Below, in pieces: positions 1-8,179 of a stretch of 64,000 nucleotides of DNA. Source of the stretch: Porphyromonadaceae bacterium UBA7176 (lineage in GTDB: Bacteria; Bacteroidota; Bacteroidia; Bacteroidales; Muribaculaceae); NCBI GenBank assembly GCA_002491245.1, contig DKVO01000020.1, positions 16,222 to 80,221 on the forward strand. The letters run 5' to 3'. Below the pieces are notes generated by a model. The model was not told the DNA's origin. It did not search any database and saw only the letters and a program-made list of their open reading frames with translations. A program made the position numbers and the translations under genes. How positions within the stretch are numbered: the first letter of the stretch is position 1; every line of letters starts with the position of its first letter.

Positions 1-23
1 AGGTTTGAATCCTGTATGCGTCA
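1..23 (+). tRNA. tRNA-Arg 3' end, cut by window edge
   Basis: The first 23 bases are identical to the last 23 bases of the complete tRNA-Arg at 68-141: T-arm, 3' acceptor strand ATGCGTC and discriminator A. The simplest reading is the end of a tandem identical tRNA-Arg gene whose body lies before the window. An attachment-site remnant copying a tRNA 3' end would look the same from here. Confidence 0.7.
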
Positions 24-67
24 CGAAATTTTTGGTTTCATTTCATAATTAGTAGTAGTTTATTGAC

Positions 68-141
68 GGCGCATTAGCTCAACTGAATAGAGCATCTGAC
101 TACGGATCAGAAGGTTACAGGTTTGAATCCTGTATGCGTCA
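68..141 (+). tRNA. tRNA-Arg (anticodon ACG)
   Basis: The cloverleaf is complete. Acceptor GGCGCAT pairs with ATGCGTC (one G-T pair), followed by discriminator A. The D-arm starts TAGCTCA, the anticodon stem is TCTGA/TCAGA around loop CTACGGA, so the anticodon is ACG, and the T-arm loop reads GTTTGAATCC in context. The 3' CCA is not encoded. The ACG anticodon (modified to ICG by TadA in bacteria) reads CGU, CGC and CGA codons. Confidence 0.95.
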
Positions 142-146
142 CAAAG

Positions 147-184
147 AGAGCATCTCGGTCGTCACTGTCCCCGATGCTCTTTTT
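147..184 (+). terminator. Rho-independent terminator after tRNA-Arg
   Basis: AGAGCATC at 147-154 pairs perfectly with GATGCTCT at 173-180. Two more G-C pairs form beyond a small bulge, and a T tract follows. It ends the tRNA transcript just before the DUF4294 gene. Confidence 0.85.
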
Positions 185-220
185 GTTGCAATATACGGCA
201 ACACCGTCCGTTAGATATAC

Positions 221-859
221 ATGCGTACACTTTTCTCCCTCATATTGCTTGCCTTAGCCTCTGCCGTCTGCCGGGCGGCCGCCCCCGAAGCCATGCGCGC
301 TTTGGCAGAGTCGACACCCACCGTACAGCGAAATCCATATAAAGGCTACTCCTGGCGCGTCGACGAAGACGGCGACACTGTGATGGTGGTATTCCTGCGA
401 GAGCTCACGGTCTACCCTCCGATGAAATTCAAGAACAAAAAACAGGAGGAGTTTTTCTGGCGCACGGTACGCGACGTGAAGCTCACCCTACCCTATGCCA
501 AACTTATCGCCGAGACTCTTGTCGAGACATACGAATACATCGAGACTTTCGAAACCCAGAAAGAGCGCGAAGACTACCTCAAAAGCATGGAAAGCGCCCT
601 GTTTGAGCAATACAAACCGATATTGAAGCGCTTTTCGAGACGGCAGGCCAAGGTGCTGATCAAACTCATACAGCGCGAGACACACCAGTCGAGCTACGAC
701 ATCGTGAAAGCGTTTCTCGGCTCTTTCCGCGCCACATTCTGGCAAGGCTTCGGCAAACTTTTCGGCGTAAGCCTCAAAAGCAGCTTCAATCCGAAGAAAA
801 ACAAAGACGACGCCACCCTCGACCGCATAGCCCGATGTGTGGAGCAAGGCACCCTCTGA
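221..859 (+). CDS. DUF4294 family secreted protein
   Basis: A 212-residue protein. Residues 1-19 form a signal peptide (hydrophobic LILLALASAV, then an Ala-rich cleavage region), so the product is probably periplasmic. The rest matches the conserved core I associate with DUF4294, a Bacteroidetes family of unknown function: the stretch from VMVVFLRELTVYPPM through SRRQAKVLIKLIQRET to FWQGFGKLFG. The C-terminus is Lys/Asp rich. It is followed 19 bp later by xerD on the same strand, so the two are probably co-transcribed. No catalytic residues can be named. Confidence 0.8.
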   Translation: MRTLFSLILLALASAVCRAAAPEAMRALAESTPTVQRNPYKGYSWRVDEDGDTVMVVFLRELTVYPPMKFKNKKQEEFFWRTVRDVKLTLPYAKLIAETLVETYEYIETFETQKEREDYLKSMESALFEQYKPILKRFSRRQAKVLIKLIQRETHQSSYDIVKAFLGSFRATFWQGFGKLFGVSLKSSFNPKKNKDDATLDRIARCVEQGTL

Positions 860-878
860 CCAAAAGCCGACACTATAC

Positions 879-1811
879 ATGAACGGCGAATTTACATCGG
901 CACTGAAACACTACCGGGCATATCTGCTGCTCGAACGTGGGTTGAGCGAGAACACACGCAAGGCCTACGGGTCTGATGTGGAGCGTTTCGCCCAATGGCT
1001 GAACCCCGACGTAACTCCCGGCACAGTGACGCGCGACCACCTCGAAAACTTCATCTACGAACTCCACGACGCCGGCATAGCTCCGCGGTCGCAGGCACGT
1101 ATCATTTCGGGGTTGAAATCGTTTTTCCGCTATCTCACAATCGAAAACATACGCCCCGACGACCCTATGGCCATGATCGAAGCACCGGCTATAGGCCGGC
1201 ACCTGCCCGAAGTACTGTCTGTCGATGAAATCGACGCGATGGTGACGGCTATTGACTACAGCGACCCACTCGGGCGCCGCAACAGGGCCATAATAGAGAT
1301 GCTATACGGTTCAGGGCTGCGCGTGAGCGAACTGTGCACACTCGAGCGGCGACGTGTCTTCCTCGACCAAGGTTTTCTTTCCGTCTCCGGCAAAGGCAGC
1401 AAAGAACGTATGGTGCCCATGAGCGACACGGCGGTGGAACAGGTACACGCCTACCTCGACGAATTCGACAGATCGGGAGCGACGGTCAAACCGGGAGAAG
1501 AAGACTACCTCTTTCTCAACCGGCGTGGAGCACACCTGACGCGCGTCATGATTTTCTACATCGTGCGCGACCTGGCCGAAAAAGCCGGCATACGCAAAAC
1601 GATATCACCCCATACACTGCGACATTCGTTCGCTACCCATCTGCTCGAAGGCGGAGCCAACCTCAGGGCAATACAGCAAATGCTCGGCCACGAGAGCATC
1701 GCCACCACCGAAATATATCTCCACCTCGACAATACGCATCTGCGCGAGGAGATACTAACCCATCATCCGCGCAATCTGCAACGCGTGGCCCTAATGAAGA
1801 ACACAAAATAA
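879..1811 (+). CDS. xerD: Tyrosine recombinase XerD
   Basis: Site-specific recombinase that resolves chromosome dimers at dif with XerC. At 310 residues it has the usual XerD length. The N-terminal SAM-like DNA-binding domain (about 1-95) is followed by the catalytic domain with the full active-site set: R148 in GSGLRVSEL, Lys in GKGSKER, HTLRHSF, the GHESIATTEIY box and nucleophile Y280. I chose ATG 879: an earlier in-frame ATG at 837 would overlap the upstream gene and add 14 residues outside the domain. The 3' end overlaps the convergent MATE gene by 49 bp. XerD rather than XerC is judged from overall similarity and is less certain than the family. Confidence 0.9.
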   Translation: MNGEFTSALKHYRAYLLLERGLSENTRKAYGSDVERFAQWLNPDVTPGTVTRDHLENFIYELHDAGIAPRSQARIISGLKSFFRYLTIENIRPDDPMAMIEAPAIGRHLPEVLSVDEIDAMVTAIDYSDPLGRRNRAIIEMLYGSGLRVSELCTLERRRVFLDQGFLSVSGKGSKERMVPMSDTAVEQVHAYLDEFDRSGATVKPGEEDYLFLNRRGAHLTRVMIFYIVRDLAEKAGIRKTISPHTLRHSFATHLLEGGANLRAIQQMLGHESIATTEIYLHLDNTHLREEILTHHPRNLQRVALMKNTK

Positions 1812-3109
1812 AGAAGCGCAGCAAGCATCAGGCACACAGAGAAACTCAACACGATGCCATAAAGCCCCATGCCGGCAGGAAATGCCATCGCCCACGTCAC
1901 GGGCAGGCCGACCACGATATAGCTCACGAAAGCGATATAAAGCATCGGCATCACTTTCGAAGTGCCTCGCAGAGCATTGGCAAAGGTTATCTGCGTGGCG
2001 TCGCCGGCCTGGTAGAGCGCCATAGGCACAAGCAAAGTCACGGCAAGCGATATCACGGCCTCATCTTCGGTAAACAACCCCATCACAAGATCGCCACCGA
2101 AAAGGAAAAGACAGCAGGCCAATCCCATAGCGACAAGCATTATATGATACCCGGCCCAGGTCGACCGCCTCATGCCGGCGTTGTCGCCCTTGCCTGCGGC
2201 ATGGCTCACGTCGATAGCCATAGCCGCACCTATGCTGTAATAGATGCAGAAACCGAACATTCCGCTTATCACCACTATCTGGAAAGCTGCAAGTGATATC
2301 GCACCGAGCCAACCGGCAAATATGGCCGCGCCCGAAAAAGCGGCTGTCTCGAAAGTCATCTGCATCGACACTGGGAAACCTGTCGTCACAATCTTGCCGA
2401 TCTCCCCTGCCGTGCGTCGCCCACGGAAAAAGCCCGGCAGATAGGTCTTGGCAAACGAAGCCTTGAAAAAGAACAGGGCCAGCACCACGGCACACAGCAC
2501 TCGCGAAGCCAGGGTGCTGAACCCGGCACCGAGAAGACCAAGCTCGGGCGCACCCCAATGACCGTAGATCAAGGCATAGTTGCCAACTATATTGAGCGCA
2601 TTCGCTCCGAGTACTATCCACGTGGGTAAACCGGTCCGGCCGATTGCAAAGCTCCACTGCGAGAAAACGTTGAACACCGACACGAACAACATACCCGACA
2701 GCACCGTAAGATAATATGGCCGGATAAGAGGCAACAAATGTTCAGGTTGCCCGAGACGATGGATATTGAAATAGAAAGCCGTCATCAAGGCTGCCACCAG
2801 AATGGTAAAAGCAATGTTGACAGCCAGGCCGATACGAACCGTACGGCCGATGCGATCGCTATCTCCGCGCACAAACATCGCCCCGATCAACGGTGTCAGA
2901 CCGTAAGTAAAACCCAACACAGCCATAATGGCAACATTGAAGGTGTTGTTGACAAACGACGCCGAAGCCAAGGCATCGGTCGAATAATGCCCCACCATGA
3001 TATTGTCGGCAAAGCTCACGGCGATGTTGCCGAGCTGGCCGAGCAGAAGCGGAAACGCAAGTTTGAGTATCGACTTATAGCAGGCGATATAGTCGCAGAA
3101 GAAATGCAT
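1763..3109 (-). CDS. MATE family efflux transporter (NorM-like)
   Basis: A 448-residue polytopic membrane protein with about 12 hydrophobic segments in two halves, the layout of Na+- or H+-coupled multidrug and toxin exporters. The start (LKLAFPLLLGQLGNIAVSF, then DNIMVGHYSTDALAS) is the classic MATE first-helix signature, and the second half begins near GEIGKIVTTGFPVSMQM. The substrate cannot be read from sequence. It converges on xerD, sharing the last 49 bp on opposite strands, and lies downstream of the Bax-inhibitor gene, separated by a terminator. Confidence 0.9.
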   Translation of the reverse strand: MHFFCDYIACYKSILKLAFPLLLGQLGNIAVSFADNIMVGHYSTDALASASFVNNTFNVAIMAVLGFTYGLTPLIGAMFVRGDSDRIGRTVRIGLAVNIAFTILVAALMTAFYFNIHRLGQPEHLLPLIRPYYLTVLSGMLFVSVFNVFSQWSFAIGRTGLPTWIVLGANALNIVGNYALIYGHWGAPELGLLGAGFSTLASRVLCAVVLALFFFKASFAKTYLPGFFRGRRTAGEIGKIVTTGFPVSMQMTFETAAFSGAAIFAGWLGAISLAAFQIVVISGMFGFCIYYSIGAAMAIDVSHAAGKGDNAGMRRSTWAGYHIMLVAMGLACCLFLFGGDLVMGLFTEDEAVISLAVTLLVPMALYQAGDATQITFANALRGTSKVMPMLYIAFVSYIVVGLPVTWAMAFPAGMGLYGIVLSFSVCLMLAALLYFVFFIRATRCRLRG

Positions 3110-3120
3110 CTTGACGGTTT

Positions 3121-3156
3121 ATAAAAATCAGAGGGCATAATTTAAGTTATGCCCTC
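3121..3156 (-). terminator. Terminator between Bax-inhibitor and MATE genes
   Basis: GAGGGCATAA at 3131-3140 pairs with TTATGCCCTC at 3147-3156. Reading the minus strand, the stem is followed by TGATTTTTAT. It should end the transcript of the 3182-3904 gene before the MATE gene. Confidence 0.8.
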
Positions 3157-3181
3157 CATATTTGTAATCTGGATTATAACA

Positions 3182-3904
3182 TCAATCCCGGTTGCCGAAA
3201 ATACGGAGCAGATAGAGGAAGAGATTGATGAAGTCGAGATAAAGCGAGAGGGCGCCCAAGGTGGCAAGACGGCTCACAGAGCTTTGAGGTGCAGCCTGTG
3301 CCATAGCTTTGATCTGCTGGGTGTCCCATGCGGTGAGACCGATAAAGATAAGCACGCCGGCAATCGACACAATCCAGTCGAGGGTCGAGCTGTGGAGGAA
3401 AAGGTTGACCAACGATGCTATAATCAGGCCGATAAGAGCCATGAAGAGATAAGAACCGATCTTCGAGAGGTCCTGGGAGGTGAAATAGCCATAGACACTC
3501 ATGGCGCCGAAAGTACCGGCGGTGATGAAGAATGTCTTGGTGATGGCAGTGAGGCTGTAGACAACAAATATCGAACTAAGCATCAAGCCATTGACCACAG
3601 CGAAGAGATAGAAAAGCATAGTGGCCACGGTGCCGCTCATCTTGTTGATGGCGCCACTGATACCTAAAACGAGACCGAATTCGGCGATAATGAGCACCCA
3701 CATTGTCCACGAGTGGTACATCATATACTCCACAAATCCGTGATTGGCACAGAAGAGGGCTGCGAAAGCCGTGATAAGGAGGCCAAGCGTCATCTTGAGA
3801 TAGACACGCTTCATGGTCGAGCTGACGGTATTCGTCAGGCTGCGACCGTTGTCGAGGGGAGTGAAACCGTACCGGTCCTGACCCTGATACTGATTTTCGT
3901 ACAT
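3182..3904 (-). CDS. Bax inhibitor-1 / YccA family membrane protein
   Basis: A 240-residue inner-membrane protein with seven predicted transmembrane segments from about residue 35. Family hallmarks are the N-terminal RVYLKMTLGLLITAFAA, the FGAMSVYGY region and the C-terminal AWDTQQIK motif containing conserved acidic residues. Bacterial members are pH-sensitive calcium leak channels or FtsH-interacting proteins; which applies here is unknown. The 32-residue Gln/Asn/Tyr-rich N-terminal extension is presumably cytoplasmic. It follows argS at a 38-bp distance, so co-transcription is possible. Confidence 0.88.
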   Translation of the reverse strand: MYENQYQGQDRYGFTPLDNGRSLTNTVSSTMKRVYLKMTLGLLITAFAALFCANHGFVEYMMYHSWTMWVLIIAEFGLVLGISGAINKMSGTVATMLFYLFAVVNGLMLSSIFVVYSLTAITKTFFITAGTFGAMSVYGYFTSQDLSKIGSYLFMALIGLIIASLVNLFLHSSTLDWIVSIAGVLIFIGLTAWDTQQIKAMAQAAPQSSVSRLATLGALSLYLDFINLFLYLLRIFGNRD

Positions 3905-3942
3905 TTTTATTTATCTGTTTTTTAGTTTTACAAACTGACCCT

Positions 3943-5727
3943 TTACATCCGTTCCACTACGTTGATACCGAGAAGACCGAGGGCAGTGCGGATAGTGCGT
4001 GCAGTGGCAGCCGAAAGCGACATACGCAGCGAGCACACCTCGGGAGTATCCTTGAGGATCGAGCAGTCGTGGTAGAACTGGTTGTACTCTTTGGTAAGGT
4101 CATATACATAATTGGCGATAAGGGCCGGAGAATAGCTGCGGCCGGCTTCGGCCACTACTCCGGGGAAGTCGCCAAGGCGCTGGATGAGGGCTATCTCACG
4201 GTCGTTGGGCACCACTCCGCTATAGTCCACAGCCTCAAGTCCTGCTTCGGTAGCCTTGCGGAGCACCGACCGGATACGGGCATAGGTATATTGAATGAAC
4301 GGACCAGTGTTTCCATTGAAGTCGATCGACTCCTTGGGGTTGAAGGTCATGTTCTTGCGAGGGTCGACCTTGAGCAAGAAATATTTTAGCGCCCCGAGAC
4401 CTACGGTCTCGGCGATATTGTCGATTTCGGCTTCGCTCAACCCATCGGTCTTTCCAAGCTGGGTGGCCACCTCTTTGGCAGTGTCCACCATTTCGGCCAT
4501 AAGGTCGTCGGCATCGACAACAGTACCCTCGCGGCTCTTCATCTTGCCCTCGGGGAGCTCCACCATGCCATAGCTGAAGTGGACAAGATCCTTGCCCCAC
4601 TTGAAACCGAGGCGGTCGAGGATGATGGCAAGTACCTGGAAATGGTAGTTCTGTTCATTGCCCACGACATATATCATCTTGTCGATCGGATAATCGTCGA
4701 AGCGCTGTTTGGCCGTACCGATATCCTGTGTCATGTACACCGATGTGCCGTCGCTTCGCAGGAGCAGTTTCTCGTCGAGGCCGTTCTCGCGCAGGTCGGC
4801 CCACACCGAACCGTCCTCGCGGCGGTAGAGCACGCCTTTTTCAAGCCCTTCGAGCACCTTGGCCTTGCCGTCGAGATAGGTCTGCGACTCATAGTATATC
4901 TTGTCGAAACCGACTCCCATGCGCTTGTAAGTCTCGTCGAAACCGGCGTAGACCCAACCGTTCATCTTCTCCCACAGGGAGCGGACTTCGGGATCGGCGT
5001 CTTCCCACTTGCGGAGCATGGCACGTGCTTCGGCCATGACTGTCGATGCGGCTTCGGCCTCTTCGTCGGTCATGCCCTGCTCTTTGAGTTCCTTAAGTTC
5101 GGCTTTATAGTGTTTGTCGAATGACACATAGCAGTCGCCCACAAGGTGGTCGCCCTTCACAGAGGCGCTTTCGGGGGTGGCGCCATCGAACCAGCGCTGC
5201 CATGCCAGCATCGATTTGCAGATGTGGATACCGCGGTCGTTGACTATGTTGGTCTTCACCACCTTGTTGCCACACGCCTCGAGTATCTTGGAGAGACTGC
5301 TTCCGAGGAGAATGTTGCGCAGATGGCCCAAATGAAGCGGCTTGTTGGTGTTGGGCGACGAATACTCCACCATCACAAGCGGACTCTCTTCGGTCACCGG
5401 ACGTGTTCCCCACGACTCATCGGCAACGATGCCGGCGAGGACGCCGTTCCAGTACGTCGGCGTAACGACAATATTGAGGAAGCCTTTTACCACATTGTAG
5501 CCCGACACCGCCGGCTCGTTGGCTACAAGCCATGTGCCTATCTCGTTACCTACGGCTTCGGGGGCTTTACGCGCGGCCTTGACCCACGGAAAGACCATTA
5601 CGGTGAGGTTGCCCTCGAATTCCTTGCGTGTAGCCTGGGGCACGATGCTCCCTGGGGCGGCATCGATGTCATAAAGTTCTTTTACGGCCTTGCTGACGGC
5701 CTGTGATATCACTTTGTCGATCGACAT
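3943..5727 (-). CDS. argS: Arginyl-tRNA synthetase
   Basis: Charges tRNA-Arg with arginine in the cytoplasm. The protein has 594 residues, normal for the family. In order: an ArgRS additional N-terminal domain (about 1-110), the class I catalytic core with the HIGH motif as HLGH near residue 131 (SSPNTNKPLHLGHLRN), a KMKSREG motif near residue 393 in place of KMSKS, and a C-terminal DALR anticodon-binding domain ending in LLGINVVERM. It is 30 bp downstream of the guanylyltransferase gene on the same strand. Confidence 0.97.
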   Translation of the reverse strand: MSIDKVISQAVSKAVKELYDIDAAPGSIVPQATRKEFEGNLTVMVFPWVKAARKAPEAVGNEIGTWLVANEPAVSGYNVVKGFLNIVVTPTYWNGVLAGIVADESWGTRPVTEESPLVMVEYSSPNTNKPLHLGHLRNILLGSSLSKILEACGNKVVKTNIVNDRGIHICKSMLAWQRWFDGATPESASVKGDHLVGDCYVSFDKHYKAELKELKEQGMTDEEAEAASTVMAEARAMLRKWEDADPEVRSLWEKMNGWVYAGFDETYKRMGVGFDKIYYESQTYLDGKAKVLEGLEKGVLYRREDGSVWADLRENGLDEKLLLRSDGTSVYMTQDIGTAKQRFDDYPIDKMIYVVGNEQNYHFQVLAIILDRLGFKWGKDLVHFSYGMVELPEGKMKSREGTVVDADDLMAEMVDTAKEVATQLGKTDGLSEAEIDNIAETVGLGALKYFLLKVDPRKNMTFNPKESIDFNGNTGPFIQYTYARIRSVLRKATEAGLEAVDYSGVVPNDREIALIQRLGDFPGVVAEAGRSYSPALIANYVYDLTKEYNQFYHDCSILKDTPEVCSLRMSLSAATARTIRTALGLLGINVVERM

Positions 5728-5757
5728 ATTGTATTTGCTGTTGTTATGATTGTTTTA

Positions 5758-6849
5758 TTATTCGAAACGGTCGCCGAACTTCAACTTGGCGTCGGTCACC
5801 ATGCGTTTGATTTCCTGCTCGCGCGATTTGGGGCATATGAGCAGCACGCCGTCGGCATCGGCCACGATATAGTCTTCGAGGCCGTCGACAGCGATAAGTT
5901 TCTCGCCGCGGACGGCGAAGATATTGCCGTGACTGTTGTAGGCCAGCACATTGCAGTTTTGCGTCACGTTGCCATCGGTGTTTTTGGGCGACATGTCGTA
6001 GAGCGCGCTCCAGGTGCCGAGGTCGTTCCAGCCGAAGGTGACGGTCTCGACGTAGACGTTACGGGCCTTCTCCATCACAGAATAATCTATCGAGATACTC
6101 ATACACGAGGGGTATGCCGTGGCGATAAACTCGGTCTCGGCCTCATGGTTGAGGTATACGTCAGGAGCCGCGCCGTCGAAAATGGCGGCGATGTCGGGCA
6201 CGTGGAGGGCCAAAGCCTCGCGGATAGCGCGCGCACTCCAGATAAATATGCCAGAGTTCCAGAAAAACTCTCCCGAGGCCAAAAATACTTTTGCCAGCTC
6301 GAGGTTGGGTTTTTCGGTAAATGTCTTCACTTTGCTGATGTCGCCTTCAACCGGATCACCGATCTGGATGTATCCGTAGCCTGTCTCGGGGCGCACAGGG
6401 GTGATGCCGAGGGTGAGCAGCGCATCGTTGTGCTCCACAAAATCGAAACCGGCCAATATGCTGGCCTCGAACTCGGCCTCGCGCGTTATCACATGATCGG
6501 CCGGGGTCACTATCATCGACGCCTCGGGGTCGCGTGCGGCGATATGCCATGCGGCCCAGGCGATACAGGGGGCGGTGTTGCGGCGTGCCGGTTCGAAGAG
6601 TATCTGATCTTCGCCTACCTCAGGCAACTGCTCTCTCACAAGGTCGGCATAGCGCTCGTTGGTCATCACCACTATGTTTTCTGAAGGTATGAGAGAACGG
6701 ACACGGTCGTAGCTCATCTGCAGGAGCGTACGGCCCGTACCCAGGAAGTCGATGAATTGCTTGGGCATACGGGTGCGGCTGTAGGGCCAGAATCGGCTGC
6801 CTATGCCGCCGCACATTATCACGCAGTAACGGTGTTTTTTTTCTTCCAT
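5758..6849 (-). CDS. manC: Mannose-1-phosphate guanylyltransferase
   Basis: Makes GDP-mannose from mannose-1-phosphate and GTP, the precursor for mannose- and fucose-containing surface glycans. The N-terminal nucleotidyltransferase signature is intact (IMCGGIGSRFWPYSR, then MPKQF), as are TPADHVI near residue 120 and FTEKP further on. At 363 residues it is the short single-domain form without the C-terminal phosphomannose isomerase domain of bifunctional enzymes. It lies 73 bp downstream of hflX and ahead of argS in a same-strand run. Confidence 0.92.
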   Translation of the reverse strand: MEEKKHRYCVIMCGGIGSRFWPYSRTRMPKQFIDFLGTGRTLLQMSYDRVRSLIPSENIVVMTNERYADLVREQLPEVGEDQILFEPARRNTAPCIAWAAWHIAARDPEASMIVTPADHVITREAEFEASILAGFDFVEHNDALLTLGITPVRPETGYGYIQIGDPVEGDISKVKTFTEKPNLELAKVFLASGEFFWNSGIFIWSARAIREALALHVPDIAAIFDGAAPDVYLNHEAETEFIATAYPSCMSISIDYSVMEKARNVYVETVTFGWNDLGTWSALYDMSPKNTDGNVTQNCNVLAYNSHGNIFAVRGEKLIAVDGLEDYIVADADGVLLICPKSREQEIKRMVTDAKLKFGDRFE

Positions 6850-6922
6850 CGTAGAGTGTGTTATCTTAATTCCGCTAAGTTACGAAATCCTCCGGACTTC
6901 GGCAATAGGAACTGTCTGATTT

Positions 6923-8149
6923 TTACTCGTCCTCGTCGTATTTCTGATACAGCAGGTCGTTGTAAGGGAAACGGGCAAGATGTATCTCCCTTGCCATAGC
7001 GTAGAGCTTGTCCTTGAGCTCGTCGATGTTGGTGCCTTTGCGCGCGCTGATAAACACACAGTTGTCGTTCATCTTGGCCATCCACGAGGCTTTGAGTTCA
7101 TCGAGGCTTATGTTGCAGCGCTCACGCGGAGTGAGGTCATCGTCGTCCTTCGGCGTGCATGTGAAGGCATCTATTTTATTGAACACCAGAAGCATCGGTT
7201 TATCGGCGCCATTGCACACCTCGCGTAGTGTACGGTCGACGACCTCGATCTGCTCCTCAAAGTTGGGATGCGATATATCAACCACATGCACAAGTATGTC
7301 GGCCTCGCGCACCTCATCGAGCGTCGATTTGAACGAGTCGACAAGATGGGTCGGAAGTTTACGAATAAAGCCTACCGTATCGGTCAGCAGGAAGGGGAGA
7401 TTGTCGATCACAACCTTACGCACGGTGGTGTCGAGCGTGGCGAAGAGCTTGTTTTCGGCGAAGACATCGCTCTTGCTCAGGAGGTTCATCAGCGTCGACT
7501 TGCCCACGTTGGTATATCCAACCAAAGCCACTCGGGTGAGTTTGCCGCGGTTTTTGCGCTGCACAGCCTTCTGACGGTCGATAGCAGCCAGTTCCTGCTT
7601 GAGAAGCGAGATACGGCTGAGGATGATGCGGCGGTCGGTCTCGATCTGAGTCTCGCCGGGGCCTCGCATACCGATACCACCACGCTGGCGCTCAAGGTGG
7701 GTCCACATACGGGTGAGGCGCGGAAGGAGATACTGGTATTGGGCCAGCTCTACCTGCGTCTTGGCATTGGCCGTCTGGGCACGGTCGGCGAAGATATCGA
7801 GGATGAGCGAGGTGCGGTCAAGGATTTTCACTCCGAGCTCGCGCTCTATGTTGAGCACCTGTTTGCTGGTGAGGTCATCGTCGAAAATAGCCATATCGAT
7901 ATCACCGCGCTCTTCGATATATTGCTTTATCTCCTCGAGCTTACCCTTTCCGACAAAGGTGCGCGGATTGGGATAGTCGAGTCGCTGGGTAAATGTCGCC
8001 GCTGTCTCAGCACCGGCGGTATCGGCCAGAAAAGCAAGCTCGGCAAGATACTCGGCCGATTTGGCCTCGTCCTGCTGCGGCGTCACCAGGCCTACCAGCA
8101 CGGCCTTTTCCGGCCCGGTTCCCTGCGTTGTATGTGTTGTCTGTTTCAT
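6923..8149 (-). CDS. hflX: Ribosome-associated GTPase HflX
   Basis: GTPase that binds the 50S subunit and splits stalled or stressed ribosomes in well-studied species. The 408 residues comprise an N-terminal HflX domain (about 25-190, with RTFVGKGKLEEI), a Gly-rich turn GGIGMRGPGETQ, and a G domain with the P-loop GYTNVGKST around 210-218, DTVGFIRKLP (G3) and NKID (G4). Start ATG 8149 is the only good candidate. The synthetase gene is 30 bp upstream on the same strand. Confidence 0.95.
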   Translation of the reverse strand: MKQTTHTTQGTGPEKAVLVGLVTPQQDEAKSAEYLAELAFLADTAGAETAATFTQRLDYPNPRTFVGKGKLEEIKQYIEERGDIDMAIFDDDLTSKQVLNIERELGVKILDRTSLILDIFADRAQTANAKTQVELAQYQYLLPRLTRMWTHLERQRGGIGMRGPGETQIETDRRIILSRISLLKQELAAIDRQKAVQRKNRGKLTRVALVGYTNVGKSTLMNLLSKSDVFAENKLFATLDTTVRKVVIDNLPFLLTDTVGFIRKLPTHLVDSFKSTLDEVREADILVHVVDISHPNFEEQIEVVDRTLREVCNGADKPMLLVFNKIDAFTCTPKDDDDLTPRERCNISLDELKASWMAKMNDNCVFISARKGTNIDELKDKLYAMAREIHLARFPYNDLLYQKYDEDE

Positions 8150-8179
8150 AACATCATATCGTTGTTGCCGGCAGGCATA

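Noticed and set aside
837..878. Upstream ATG of xerD
   Set aside because: Would overlap the DUF4294 gene by 23 bp and add residues not found in the recombinase fold.
879..1811. xerD beside tRNA genes as an integrative-element integrase
   Set aside because: Length and motifs fit housekeeping XerD, it is co-oriented with DUF4294, and no other element genes are nearby.
1334..2296. Plus-strand 320-codon frame over xerD end and MATE
   Set aside because: Low-complexity His/Arg-rich product, out of frame with xerD and antisense to MATE.
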